DNA of 64,000 bases, from NCBI RefSeq assembly GCF_030518795.1, contig NZ_CP130427.1, positions 5,580,001 to 5,644,000 on the forward strand. Direction: 5' to 3'. The DNA is from Micromonospora sp. NBRC 110009 (lineage in GTDB: Bacteria; Actinomycetota; Actinomycetes; Mycobacteriales; Micromonosporaceae). Positions 36,901 to 44,572 of this stretch are shown here, piece after piece. Positions within the stretch are counted from its first letter, which is position 1. Each line of letters starts with the position of its first letter. The translations under genes were made by a program, and so were the position numbers. Under the pieces are notes generated by a model that saw only the letters and a program-made list of their open reading frames with translations, searched no databases and was not told where the DNA came from.

Positions 36901-38265
36901 GGTCAGTCCCCGGCGGTCACCGCGCAGGTGTCCGGGCCGGCCGACATCGGCGTCGACGTGCTGGAGTACGCGGGCCTGTCCGCCGTCGCGGACGCCAGCG
37001 TGGTCGACCAGCAGGCCACGGCGTCGGGCACCACCAGCGCCGCCGCCACGGTCCGGTCCGGAGCGACGCCACCCACGACGGGGGGCAACGAGTTGGCCGT
37101 CGGCTTCTATGCCGACTCCGGCTTCGGCAAGAGCCTCACCGGGGGCGCCGGCTGGACCGTGCGCGGCAACGTCTCACCCAACGGCAACATGGACCTGCTC
37201 ACCGAGGACCAGGTGGTGGCCGCGGGCGCGACCCCGAACGCGGCGGTGGGTGCCGGCTCCAACACCACCTGGCTGCTCGGCACACTGGTGTTCAAGGCCG
37301 CCTCGACCGCACCGCCGACCGTCCCGTCGGCACCGACCGGCGTCGCCGCCGCTGCCGCCGACGGCGCCGCGAGGGTGACCTGGACCGCGCCCGGCAACGG
37401 CGGCAGCGCGATCAACTCCTACACCGTCACGCCGTACGTGGGCGCGACGGCCCAGGCCCCGACCACGGTCAGCGGGTCACCACCGGCGACCACCGCCACG
37501 ATCGGCGGGCTGACCAACGGCACCGCGTACACCTTCACCGTGAGCGCCACCAACACCATTGGCGACGGGCCGCAGTCCGCGCCCTCGGCGCCCGTCACCC
37601 CGGGCGTCAGCCCGCCGACACCGACGTTCGTGCAGCAGGTGTCGGCGAACGGTGCCGGGCGGACGAGCCTCGCGGTGACCACACCGCAGACCACCACCGG
37701 CAACAACCGGCTCATCGTGCAGGTGGGCGTGTGGAGCGCGGGATCGGCCACCGTGAACACCGTCACCGACAACGCCGGCGACACGTTCACCAAAGTCACC
37801 TCCTTCACCGCCTCCGACCACACCCAGATGAGCGTGTGGACCGCCGTGGTGAGCAACGGTGGGACGAAGCCGACGATCACCGCGTCGGTGTCCGGCGCCG
37901 CCGACGTGGGCGTCGCCGTCCTGGAGTACGCCGGGCTGTCGACCGCTGCGGGCGCTGCCGCCGTGGATCAGCAGGCCACGGCGACGGGTACCACGAGCGG
38001 AGCGCAGGCCGTGCAGTCGGCCGCGACCAACCCGGTCACTGCCGACGGTGAACTCGCGCTCGGCTTCTACGCCGACTCCGGGTTCGGCACGCTGCTCGTG
38101 CCCGACCCCGCATATACCGCCCGCACGAACCTGTCACCCAACGGCAACATGGACCTACTGGTGGAGGACCTTCCGCTGAATGCCGGCGCTCGCCCGGCGG
38201 CGAGTGCCACCACCGGCGCGTCCACCGTGTGGCTGATGGCCACGGTGGTGTTCCACCATGCGTAG
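33943..38265 (+). CDS. Secreted copper radical oxidase with FN3 and triplicated beta domains
   Basis: 1440 residues. Signal peptide to about residue 30 (VPAQPVFA). Order: repeat domain 1 (~35-245), FN3 (~248-347), galactose-oxidase/GlxA-like kelch propeller with DUF1929 cap (~349-803), FN3 (~806-901), repeat domain 2 (~904-1121), FN3 (~1126-1222), repeat domain 3 (~1226-1440). The radical-copper site is intact: Cys407 (SVFCDGAA) and Tyr459 (RWYPTV) for the thioether cofactor, Tyr663-His664 (ARNYHST) and His746 (DTHQMDMNQ). Such enzymes oxidise primary alcohols or aldehydes, making H2O2; GlxA of Streptomyces acts in glycan deposition at hyphal tips. The extra domains may bind a polysaccharide. 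GGAGG precedes the ATG. Confidence 0.9.
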   Translation: MFSSFRGAALVSSIVLLNATILVPAQPVFAAGPPAFVQQVTGHGVGVTRAVTTPNPTTAGNRLVVEVGVWNSGSATVSAVTDNAGDTFVKILSFAASDHTEMSVWTAVVATGGTKPTITARATSSADLGIAALEYSGLSTASVVDQERHAAGTTGSTAATVSSGATAPTTAGGELALGLYADSGFGATLTPGSGFTQRANLSPTGDMELLVEDQIVAAGATPNAGAGTAARTTWLMATVVLRAGSPSAPTAPQAPTGVAATAGDGSATVTWTAPGDGGSQLTSYAITPYAGGVAQAPTTVAGSPPSTTATVNGLTNGTEYTFTVTATNGVGTGPASTASAPVTPGPQAGGSWSGLQTWPIVALSNTLLYNGSVVAWDGWQQPQPTVVWNPASPQAFNTFNAPTSVFCDGAASLPDGRLLVVGGYGGLTTGQLGIVDTNIFDPATNTWSRVADMHKPRWYPTVTELADGRYVAVSGNDTDASHWADTPEVYDPATNTWTLLSGVSTPQVHETEYPFSYLLPSGKVFTIGPNEDNSFLLDVNNQTWTSVGGASGVHNGSSVMYRPGKVLYSGGGVDVNRPGSAFKTTAVIDLNAATPTWQQTAPMNNARVYHTLTMLPDGKVLAVGGNTNTDQGIVTTGVLPAEIWDPTTQTWTAAAPMAAARNYHSTALLMPDARVLVAGGGHPFGSSGTAQYSAQYYSPAYLSNGPRPTITSTSGGGSYGGTISVSTPDAASITAVNLVSLGADTHQMDMNQHFVPLSFTKDGSGLTVQAPAGPELAPPGYYMLFILNGNGVPSVASMVQIGAKPAAPAAPTAVTATPADRSANVSWKAPPGSGSPITSYTVTPYVGTTAQPPTTVTGNPPATSATIPNLTNGTAYTFKVTATNAIGTSPPSAASAAVTPGIAPPPTFVQHTGTQSAGTDSLSATLPAVLGSGNRLIVEVGTWSGAGAATTGVTDAAGDQFVEVARWKASDNTELSVWTAPVTAGAGQSPAVTAQVSGPADIGVDVLEYAGLSAVADASVVDQQATASGTTSAAATVRSGATPPTTGGNELAVGFYADSGFGKSLTGGAGWTVRGNVSPNGNMDLLTEDQVVAAGATPNAAVGAGSNTTWLLGTLVFKAASTAPPTVPSAPTGVAAAAADGAARVTWTAPGNGGSAINSYTVTPYVGATAQAPTTVSGSPPATTATIGGLTNGTAYTFTVSATNTIGDGPQSAPSAPVTPGVSPPTPTFVQQVSANGAGRTSLAVTTPQTTTGNNRLIVQVGVWSAGSATVNTVTDNAGDTFTKVTSFTASDHTQMSVWTAVVSNGGTKPTITASVSGAADVGVAVLEYAGLSTAAGAAAVDQQATATGTTSGAQAVQSAATNPVTADGELALGFYADSGFGTLLVPDPAYTARTNLSPNGNMDLLVEDLPLNAGARPAASATTGASTVWLMATVVFHHA
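34045..38262 (+). repeat. Three copies of a ~210-residue domain within the copper radical oxidase
   Basis: Copies at about 34045-34677, 36652-37305 and 37618-38262. Each has, in order, FVQ(Q/H), GNRLxVxVGxW, VTD.AGD.FV, SDHTEMSVWTA-like, ADxGxxxLEY(A/S)GLS, VDQ..A.GTTS, ELAxGxYADSGFG, NLSP.G(N/D)M(E/D)LLxED and a closing WLMATVVF-like strand. Copies 1 and 3 are the most alike. Short DNA identities between copies, and between the FN3 units, make this stretch prone to assembly or recombination errors. Confidence 0.85.
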
Positions 38266-38653
38266 TCGGAGACAGCTGCGATACTTCGCCGTCATCGAAG
38301 CGTGCCTCGCCGTCGCGGCGGTCGTCGTCGGCCTGGCGCTCGGGCCGCCTCAGGGCTCATCCGCCGCACCTGTCCAGGCCAGCGTCACCCGCTGCGACCT
38401 GAGCACCCCGGGCGCGGCGCAGGTCACCTACACGGTGAGCAATGCCGACCGCGTCACCCACGGCTACCGGGTAGAACTGTCCGTCGCGACCGACACCGCG
38501 CCGCTGGGGTGGGGAATCAGCCTGGTCAACCGAGTCGAACCGGGAGCCACCGCGACCGCCCACGCGATGCTGCCGGTGATCGGCAGCCAGGCCGAGGCGC
38601 GGTGCACGGCCCGCGCCAGGACGAACGACGGGAGGTCCGGCCACCACGGGTAG
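38258..38653 (+). CDS. Small secreted Ig-like protein coupled to the oxidase
   Basis: 131 residues. N-terminal basic residues and a hydrophobic helix (YFAVIEACLAVAAVVVGLALG) form a signal or anchor. The rest is a single beta-rich module with two cysteines (RCDLS and ARCTAR), reading like an Ig/CARDB fold. Its ATG lies inside the last codons of the oxidase gene (8-bp overlap), so translation is coupled. It could be an assembly or binding partner of the oxidase; no family is recognised. Confidence 0.7.
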   Translation: MRSRRQLRYFAVIEACLAVAAVVVGLALGPPQGSSAAPVQASVTRCDLSTPGAAQVTYTVSNADRVTHGYRVELSVATDTAPLGWGISLVNRVEPGATATAHAMLPVIGSQAEARCTARARTNDGRSGHHG

Positions 38654-38721
38654 TACCGTCGGCCGCACCGCTGTTACCTCCTGCGTTGGTTCGGAGAGTC
38701 GTGGCGGCCGGGAGCGAGTGG

Positions 38722-39969
38722 TCAGCCCGCCGACGGGTGGTGCGCGTCGACCGCCTGCCCCATGCGGGTGACGGCGTCGGTGAGGATCGCGGGTGAGGTG
38801 GCGAAGTTGAGCCGGACGAAGCCCGCCCCGCCGGTGCCGAAGACGTGCCCCGAGCTGAGGGCGACCCGCGCGCGGTCGAGGAACATCCGCGCGGGCCCGG
38901 CGACGTCGCTGGCCACGCCGGGCTCGCCGGCCGGCTGCTCGGTGGGGACGCCCAGCGCCGTGCAGTCCAGCCAGGCGAGGTAGGTGCCCTCGGGGCGGTG
39001 GTAGGTCACGGACGGGAGGTGCTTGGCCAGCAGCGTCTCCAGGAGCGTCCGGTTGGCGTCGAGGCCGTCGAGGAGCAGGTCGAGCCACCGCCCGCCGGCG
39101 CGGAACGCGGCGGTGTGCGCGAGGACGCCCAGGTGGCTGGGTCCGTGGCTGACCTCTTCGGGCATGCGGTTGAGGTCGGCGGCGGCCTGCGGCCCGGCGA
39201 CCGCCAGCGCCGCCTTGAGTCCGGCGAGGTTCCACGCCTTCGAGGCGGAGGTCAGGGCGAACGCGTTCTCGGCGCCGGCCACCGTGAGGTACGGGGTGAA
39301 GCGCGCCCCGGGCAGCACCAGCGGGGCGTGGATCTCGTCGGAGATTACCCGTAGGCCGTGCCGGTCGGCCAGTGCGGCGACGGCCTCGAGTTCGTCGCGG
39401 CGGTGCACGACACCGGTCGGGTTGTGCGGGTTGCACAGCAGGAACGCCGGCCGGTGGCCGCAGGCCCGGGCCCGCCGGAAGGCCTCGTCGAGCGCTGCGG
39501 GGTCCATCCGCAGGTCAGGCCCGAGCGGGGCCTCGATCACCTGCCGTCCGGCGTGGCTGACGAAGGCGTAGAAGGGTGGGTAGACGGGGGAGCAGAGCAC
39601 GACCGCGTCGCCGGGGTCGGTCACCAGCCGCAGTACCTCGACGATGCCCATCATCACGTCGGGTACGACGGTGGTGTGGTCGACGCGGAAGTCGGGCCAG
39701 CCCCAGCGCCCGGCGGCGAAGTCGCCGAGCGCCTCGGCGTACGCCGTCCCGTACGCGTAACCGGTGTCACCGAGGTCGATCGCGCGGCGGAGCGCGTCGG
39801 CCACCGGAGGTGCGAGGGGCACGTCCTGTTCCGCGACCCAGAGGGGGAGCACGTCGGGCGGGTGCATGCGCCACTTCACGCTGGTGCGCTGCCGGAGTTC
39901 GTTCAGCGTGAGCAGGGTGAGCGGGTTCTGGGCCGCGGAGCCGTCGGCGGAGGGGGCAGGGCTGGCCAT
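38722..39969 (-). CDS. MalY/PatB-type PLP-dependent aminotransferase or C-S lyase
   Basis: 415 residues of fold-type I aminotransferases. [29 protein letters not shown] is the MalY/PatB signature at the N-terminus; [31 protein letters not shown] and [13 protein letters not shown] (PLP Lys) follow. Members cleave cystathionine or other cysteine S-conjugates or act as aminotransferases. The ATG at 39969 precedes the conserved block by ~20 residues. It is a single gene, divergent from the FAD monooxygenase with ~190 bp between, in which I see no clear dyad. Confidence 0.88.
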   Translation of the reverse strand: MASPAPSADGSAAQNPLTLLTLNELRQRTSVKWRMHPPDVLPLWVAEQDVPLAPPVADALRRAIDLGDTGYAYGTAYAEALGDFAAGRWGWPDFRVDHTTVVPDVMMGIVEVLRLVTDPGDAVVLCSPVYPPFYAFVSHAGRQVIEAPLGPDLRMDPAALDEAFRRARACGHRPAFLLCNPHNPTGVVHRRDELEAVAALADRHGLRVISDEIHAPLVLPGARFTPYLTVAGAENAFALTSASKAWNLAGLKAALAVAGPQAAADLNRMPEEVSHGPSHLGVLAHTAAFRAGGRWLDLLLDGLDANRTLLETLLAKHLPSVTYHRPEGTYLAWLDCTALGVPTEQPAGEPGVASDVAGPARMFLDRARVALSSGHVFGTGGAGFVRLNFATSPAILTDAVTRMGQAVDAHHPSAG

Positions 39970-40162
39970 GCCGCCCACCCTAGGCCGTAGGTCGAGTGGT
40001 CGTCGTCCTCGGCGCCGGAGTTTGCTCCTGACCGGGCCGTTGGCCGCCGTGTGCAACGATCGTCGGGCGTGCAGTCGACCGGCCCGCCGGCCGCCCCGCC
40101 GGCGTGCCGGTGGTCGGCCGGCGTGCGCGACGACAACCACCTCGTACCCCTAGGAGAGCACG

Positions 40163-41557
40163 ATGTCCCTCTCTCCGGCTCGGGTCTTCGCCGCGCTCAA
40201 CGCGGTGCGACCGCCCGAGCGCTCGGCTCCGGTCATGGGCAGGGCCGTCGTGGTCGGCGGCAGTGTCGCCGGTCTGCTGGCCGCCCGGGTGCTGTCTGAC
40301 CACGCGGAGAGTGTCGTCATCATCGACCGGGACGAGGCGCAGGCGCCCGGCGAGCGGCCCGGCGTGCCGCAGGGCACGCAACTGCACGCGCTGCTGCCCG
40401 GCGGCTTTCTCCAGCTCGAGCAGCTGTTCCCGGGATTCCGTGAGCAGGCCCTGGCCCAAGGCGCGATCGAGGCGCCACCGGCGGCCCGGCGGAACTACCT
40501 TGATGGTCGCCTGAAGGTGGTCGTGCCCGACGACGCCGACAGCCTGGCGGGTAGCCGACCCCTGCTGGAAGCCCTGATCCGCCAGCAGGTGCTCCGACTG
40601 CCCAACGTCAAGACCGTCACCGCCCGCGCCACCGGTCTCGTGTTCGACGGCGCCGTGACCACCGGGGTCCGCTACGACGTCGGCGGTGCGCCCGGCGTCG
40701 AGAGCGCTGACTTCGTGGTGGACGCCATGGGGCGGTCGAGCAGGCTGTCCGACTGGCTGGAGCAGGCCGGCTGGGACCGCCCGGCCATGCGACGGATGAC
40801 CGTCAACCTCAACTACGCGACCGCGCTGTTCCGCCGCCGCGAGACGAACCCGGAGTTCACGGTCGTCCTGGCGCTGCACACGCCGAGGCTGTCGTCGGAC
40901 GTGGCCGGTGCCGCCTTCTTCGCGGTCGAGGACGGCCGGTGGATGGCCATGATGGCCGGCTACGGGGAGAACCGGCCGGGGCGTACCGCGGCGGACTTCG
41001 TGCGCCGGCTGCGGGACCAGTTCCCACCGGAGTTCGGCGCGGTCGCCGGGAACGAGATGCTCGGCGACGTCCGGACCTACCACCACGCCGACAGCCGGCG
41101 GCGGGACTTCCACGCGCTGAAGCGGTTCCCGGCCGGTCTGGTCAGCGTCGGTGACGCCGTCGCGTCGTTCAACCCCGTCTACGGGCAGGGCATGACGGCG
41201 GCGGCCCTGCACGCGGCCTGCCTGTCGGCGTACCTGCGGTCGGGCCCGGACCTGGGCGCCACCGCGCGTCGGTTCTTCGCCCTGCAGAAGGTGGTGGTCG
41301 ACGCCGCCTGGTCGACGTCGACCTCCGCCGACCTGGCGCTGCCGCACGTCGAGGGGCCGTATCCGCGCGGGTACCGGTTCTCCAGCTGGGTCAGCGGTCA
41401 GATCGTCACGGCGACCGTCACGGACGTGGCCGTCGCCCGGCGGTTCAACGAGGTCGTGTCCATGCGGGAACACCCGAGGTCGCTGGCCGCGCCGGGCGTG
41501 ATCCTGGGCGCCCTGCTCGCCAACCGCCGGAGTCGCCGGCCGGCCACCGCGCGCTGA
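40163..41557 (+). CDS. FAD-dependent monooxygenase/geranylgeranyl-reductase-like oxidoreductase
   Basis: 464 residues. AVVVGGSVAGLLAARVL is the dinucleotide-binding loop (GGxxAG variant), GLVSVGDAVASFNPVYGQGMTAAALHA the second FAD motif of the p-hydroxybenzoate-hydroxylase class, and ADFVVDAMGRSSRL the middle DG-like motif. The C-terminal part is long and helical. It could hydroxylate an aromatic or reduce a prenyl group; nothing nearby indicates a substrate. AGGAG lies 6 nt before the ATG. Confidence 0.82.
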   Translation: MSLSPARVFAALNAVRPPERSAPVMGRAVVVGGSVAGLLAARVLSDHAESVVIIDRDEAQAPGERPGVPQGTQLHALLPGGFLQLEQLFPGFREQALAQGAIEAPPAARRNYLDGRLKVVVPDDADSLAGSRPLLEALIRQQVLRLPNVKTVTARATGLVFDGAVTTGVRYDVGGAPGVESADFVVDAMGRSSRLSDWLEQAGWDRPAMRRMTVNLNYATALFRRRETNPEFTVVLALHTPRLSSDVAGAAFFAVEDGRWMAMMAGYGENRPGRTAADFVRRLRDQFPPEFGAVAGNEMLGDVRTYHHADSRRRDFHALKRFPAGLVSVGDAVASFNPVYGQGMTAAALHAACLSAYLRSGPDLGATARRFFALQKVVVDAAWSTSTSADLALPHVEGPYPRGYRFSSWVSGQIVTATVTDVAVARRFNEVVSMREHPRSLAAPGVILGALLANRRSRRPATAR

Positions 41558-41585
41558 CGCGCCCAACGCGCACCGTGCCGCTTGG

Positions 41586-41975
41586 TCAGGCGCCGAACTG
41601 CCAGGTCAGGCCGTGTCGGCTGAGCCGGCTGATCAGCAGGACGGCCAGGATCGCAAGGTCGAGTACGCCGAGGAAGGCGCCGAGCCGACCGCCGAGGCGA
41701 CCGAAGCGGCCACCGCGCGGGTCCCGGGCGGCACGCAGGCCCAGCACGATGGCGAGTGGACCGAAGAGGATGTTGAACACGAACATCCCGGCGCCGCCGA
41801 GCATCAGTGCGGCCGCGGCCCGTCCGTCCAACCGGGCCGCGGCGGGGGAGTCCGGCGCAGTGGCGGCGGGACCGACAGCCGTGCCGCAGTCGGCCGCGTC
41901 GGGTCGTTCCTGGGGCAACGCGGCCCGCCGGTCCTGCGGGAAGCCGGCCGAGCGGGGCGGCGTGGGGACGGACAT
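41586..41975 (-). CDS. DUF4190-like small membrane protein
   Basis: 129 residues. About 50 N-terminal polar, Pro/Ala-rich residues precede two membrane helices (AAAALMLGGAGMFVFNILFGPLAIVLGL and LGAFLGVLDLAILAVLLISRL) joined by RAARDPRGGRFGRLGG, the DUF4190 pattern. Function unknown. AAGGGAG precedes the ATG. It lies 25 bp after a second tiny membrane protein gene, probably one transcript. Confidence 0.7.
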   Translation of the reverse strand: MSVPTPPRSAGFPQDRRAALPQERPDAADCGTAVGPAATAPDSPAAARLDGRAAAALMLGGAGMFVFNILFGPLAIVLGLRAARDPRGGRFGRLGGRLGAFLGVLDLAILAVLLISRLSRHGLTWQFGA

Positions 41976-42000
41976 GGTTGCTCCCTTCGGGGTTGAGGGG

Positions 42001-42171
42001 TCAGCCTTCGCGGGCGCGGCGGCGGGCCAGCAACCCGGTGCCGCGGGTCAGGAACAGGACCACCCCGGCTACCAGCGCGGCGGCGGCGATGCAGAGGAAG
42101 GGCTGGTCGGCGAAGGCGGCGGTGCCGAGGATCAGGACCGCGAGCCAGAGCGTGACGATCAGTCCGAGCAT
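42001..42171 (-). CDS. Very small membrane protein
   Basis: 56 residues with two adjacent hydrophobic helices (MLGLIVTLWLAVLILGTAAFA and FLCIAAAALVAGVVLFLTRG) and a basic tail LLARRRAREG. GGAGGACAGC before the ATG is a good ribosome site. I recognise no family. It is divergent from the TetR gene at 42277, whose operators lie in the shared upstream region, and is its likely target together with the DUF4190-like gene. Confidence 0.65.
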   Translation of the reverse strand: MLGLIVTLWLAVLILGTAAFADQPFLCIAAAALVAGVVLFLTRGTGLLARRRAREG

Positions 42172-42205
42172 GCTGTCCTCCGTGCGGGAAGGGCCGGACG
42201 GCTTC

Positions 42206-42269
42206 GGTGAACATGTGTTCACCCAGCCCTCAGGGTACGACAGACGGGCGTCGGTGCACAGGTGTTTAC
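42206..42269. promoter_or_regulatory. Paired TetR operators between divergent genes
   Basis: Site 1 is perfect: GGTGAACA-TG-TGTTCACC (42206-42223). Site 2 is imperfect with the same 2-nt centre: GTGCACA-GG-TGTTTAC (42254-42269), ending 7 nt before the TetR ATG. The distance between centres is about 47 bp. Together they would cover the promoters of the TetR gene and of the small membrane-protein pair. Confidence 0.7.
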
Positions 42270-42276
42270 TGGTGAC

Positions 42277-42933
42277 ATGGTCCATACCGGAGTCGGCAGC
42301 GCCGCCCCCAGCCGCGCCCAGCGCAAGGAACGCACCCGCCAGGCGCTGCTGGACGCCGCGGTGCGCCTCCTGGCCGACCAGGGCCTGAGCAGCCTCAGCC
42401 TGCGCGAGGTGAGCCGCGCGGCCGGCATCGTGCCGGCCGCCTTCTACCGTCACTTCGCCGACATGGGCCAGCTCGGAGTGGCACTGGCCGAGCAGTCGCT
42501 CGGCGGGATGCGCACCGCCGAGCGGATGGTCCGGGTCGGACTGACCGGCGGTGACGAGCTGATCGAGCAGTCCATGGCGGTGCTCGTCGACGAAGTCCGC
42601 CGCCACCCGGAGCGCTACCGCTTCCTCGCCCGGGAGCGGTTCGGCGGGGTGGCCGTGGTCCGCCGTGCCATCGAGGACCAGCTCCAGCGCGGGGCCGACG
42701 AACTCGCCGCCGACCTGATGCGCGCCGATCTCCACGCCACCGCCGGCTACCTACGCGACTGGCCGGAGGCGGACGTCCGGATGGCGACCACCCTCATCGC
42801 GGACCACATGTGGCAGACCGCCGCCGCGCTGCTCGACGTCGTCGAGCACCCGGTCGCGCTGGCGGCCCTGCGCGAGCGGGCAACCCAGCAGCTTCGGCTC
42901 ATCGTCGTCGGCTGCCGGAACTGGCCCGGCTGA
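42277..42933 (+). CDS. TetR-family regulator (FabR/AcrR-like)
   Basis: 218 residues. HTH: ERTRQALLDAAVRLLADQGLSS, LSLREVSRAAGIVPAAFYRHFADMG. The VPAAFYRHF form with ELGxALxEQ-like following residues resembles the FabR/DesT-type group that senses acyl-CoAs, and the rest fits (HPERYRFLARERFGG, LIADHMWQTAA). Paired dyads upstream suggest autoregulation and control of the divergent membrane proteins. An in-frame GTG at 42262 is an alternative start but falls inside operator 2. Confidence 0.85.
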   Translation: MVHTGVGSAAPSRAQRKERTRQALLDAAVRLLADQGLSSLSLREVSRAAGIVPAAFYRHFADMGQLGVALAEQSLGGMRTAERMVRVGLTGGDELIEQSMAVLVDEVRRHPERYRFLARERFGGVAVVRRAIEDQLQRGADELAADLMRADLHATAGYLRDWPEADVRMATTLIADHMWQTAAALLDVVEHPVALAALRERATQQLRLIVVGCRNWPG

Positions 42934-42962
42934 CGATCACCTGCCGGCGGCTGATCGCCCGG

Positions 42963-44306
42963 CTACGGCGTGGTGAGCCCGAGGCTGATCGTCTTGGTGA
43001 GGGTGGCGTTGTCGTCGTCTCCGTCCAGCGACCACACCATGGCCCCGGCCAGGCCGGCGCGCCGGATGTACAGCGTCTTCTGCAGCACGACCGCCGGATC
43101 GTCGTACGTCCAGAAGGTCGTGCCGTCGAACAGCCAGGCGTGCCCGGCGCGGAGGTCGCGGTGGACGGTGAAGCCGTTGCCAGCCAGGGTCTTGAGCTTG
43201 CGGTAGTCCTCGGACCCGGCTTCGAAGGTGGCCGGGGCCGGCCCGGCCGCGGGCTGGAACAGGCCGTCGCCGCCCCCGGTGACGCCGGTCCAGCCGCGTC
43301 CGTAGTAGGGGATGCCCAGCACCAGCTTGTCGCGGGGCGCGCCGCGGGCGATCCAGCCGTCGATCGCCACCTCGGCGGAGAAGTCCGGGTTGTCCGGTGC
43401 CCCGGCCGGTACCCGCAGCGCCGACTGCTGGTTGGTCACCGCCTCCCAGGTGCCGTGGAAGTCGTACCCCTGCACCGTGGCGAAGTCCAGGTACCGGAAG
43501 ATCTTGCGCCCCTCGTATCCGGCGTCCATGGTCGCCGGGGCGGCCGGCAGGAAGGTGGTCAGCGCGAACCGCCGGTGGGTCTCGCGGCCGTACGCGTCGA
43601 GCTGCCGGCGGAACTCGGCGAGCAGCTTGGTGAAGTTCTCCCGGTCCTCCGGGCGGATCACGTTGCCGGGCTCGCCCGGCCAGTTCGGCCACTCCCAGTC
43701 CAGGTCGATGCCGTCGAAGACGCCGGCGGCGGCGCCCGGGCCCCCGCTGCCGCCGTCGAGGATCGGGAGGTTCCCCTTGAGGTAGAGGTCGATGCAGGAG
43801 GAGACGAAGGCCCTGCGGGAGGCGTCGGTGCGGGCGGCGTTCGAGAAGTACGTGGACCAGCTCCAGCCGCCCAGCGAGATCAGCACCCGCAGATCGGGGT
43901 GCTTGGCCTTGAGCTTGGCCAGTTGGCCGAAATTGCCGTTGAGCGGCTCGCCCCACGCGTCGGCGACCCCGTCGACGCTCTCCTCGGCCGGGACCGGACG
44001 CTGGTAGTCGGCCCAGGCGTCACCCTCGCCCGGCCCACCGTCCACATAGCAGCGCCCGTCCTCGCTCACGTTGCCGAAGGCGTAGTTGACGTGGGTGAGG
44101 CGACCCGCCGCCCCGGAGGTGTCGAGTTTCTTGACCGGGAAGGCCCGGCCGTAGATGCCCCACTGGGTGAAGTAGCCGACCCGGTGGTAGCCGCCGCGGC
44201 CGGTCGGGCTGCCCGCGGCGTTCGCGACGGTCGGCGGGGCGACGGTGACCAGCATCGCCGTCAGGGCGACAAGGGCGGTGCGGCGGCGGGGACGGAAGGG
44301 TCGCAT
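42963..44306 (-). CDS. Secreted GH18 chitinase
   Basis: 447 residues with a signal peptide (basic start, hydrophobic TALVALTAMLVTV, cleavage near VANA). The GH18 barrel has LRVLISLGGWSWSTYFS and the catalytic DxxDxDxE as FDGIDLDWEWPNW; FATVQGYDFHGTWE, LVLGIPYYGRGWTG and GAMVWSLDGDDDN are further GH18 blocks. Loop insertions suit a processive, ChiA-like subfamily A enzyme. No carbohydrate-binding module is attached. It degrades chitin outside the cell and would feed the GH20 and importer encoded next to it. Confidence 0.93.
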   Translation of the reverse strand: MRPFRPRRRTALVALTAMLVTVAPPTVANAAGSPTGRGGYHRVGYFTQWGIYGRAFPVKKLDTSGAAGRLTHVNYAFGNVSEDGRCYVDGGPGEGDAWADYQRPVPAEESVDGVADAWGEPLNGNFGQLAKLKAKHPDLRVLISLGGWSWSTYFSNAARTDASRRAFVSSCIDLYLKGNLPILDGGSGGPGAAAGVFDGIDLDWEWPNWPGEPGNVIRPEDRENFTKLLAEFRRQLDAYGRETHRRFALTTFLPAAPATMDAGYEGRKIFRYLDFATVQGYDFHGTWEAVTNQQSALRVPAGAPDNPDFSAEVAIDGWIARGAPRDKLVLGIPYYGRGWTGVTGGGDGLFQPAAGPAPATFEAGSEDYRKLKTLAGNGFTVHRDLRAGHAWLFDGTTFWTYDDPAVVLQKTLYIRRAGLAGAMVWSLDGDDDNATLTKTISLGLTTP

Positions 44307-44330
44307 CGGCACTCCCACGGACGGGCGGGA

Positions 44331-44351
44331 TTAGTAAAGAGACCTTTCTGA
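44331..44351 (-). promoter_or_regulatory. Candidate regulator site upstream of the chitinase
   Basis: Imperfect dyad reading TTAGTAAAG ... CTTTCTGA, 25 nt before the chitinase ATG. It shares the TTAG-x-x-A start, AT-richness and 21-nt length with the two ROK-type sites at 44456 and 53101, but only about half of the positions match, so common control is tentative. Confidence 0.45.
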
Positions 44352-44455
44352 TCGATGACGCTAGGCCGCGCAGGTTCCGCGGGTCAAGAGCGGATCGGGA
44401 GCGTATGCCGATCGTGGCCGAGCAGCGGCGCGCCGCCGCTCCGTCTGCGGGGATA

Positions 44456-44482
44456 TTTTGTTAGGTAGCTTGCCTTACCAAA
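44456..44482 (+). promoter_or_regulatory. ROK-type operator upstream of GH20
   Basis: TTTTGTTAGGTAGC followed by TTGCCTTACCAA, an AT-rich imperfect dyad (TTGTTAGG / CCTTACCAA). It aligns over 23 nt with the reverse complement of the site upstream of the importer operon (53101-53123), with 18 identities. It lies ~90 nt before the GH20 ATG and is probably the operator of the ROK protein at 53202. Confidence 0.7.
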
Positions 44483-44487
44483 TGAAG

Positions 44488-44511
44488 GTCGCTAATTTGA
44501 CTGCTAGCGAC
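44488..44511 (+). promoter_or_regulatory. Perfect 7-bp inverted repeat in the GH20 leader
   Basis: GTCGCTA - 10 nt - TAGCGAC. It starts 5 nt after the ROK-type operator. It may be a second regulator site or an RNA hairpin in the leader; nothing else in the window has this repeat. Confidence 0.5.
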
Positions 44512-44572
44512 GAAGGTCGATGCGCGGTGAGCGTCCGGCTTCCTGCGGCATCGCCAGGCTCCGGAGGCAGTC

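Noticed and set aside
34045-38262. Repeats in the copper oxidase as a tandem DNA repeat or CRISPR-like array
   Set aside because: The periodicity is at protein level, with ~600-nt diverged units separated by FN3 domains, all within one open frame.
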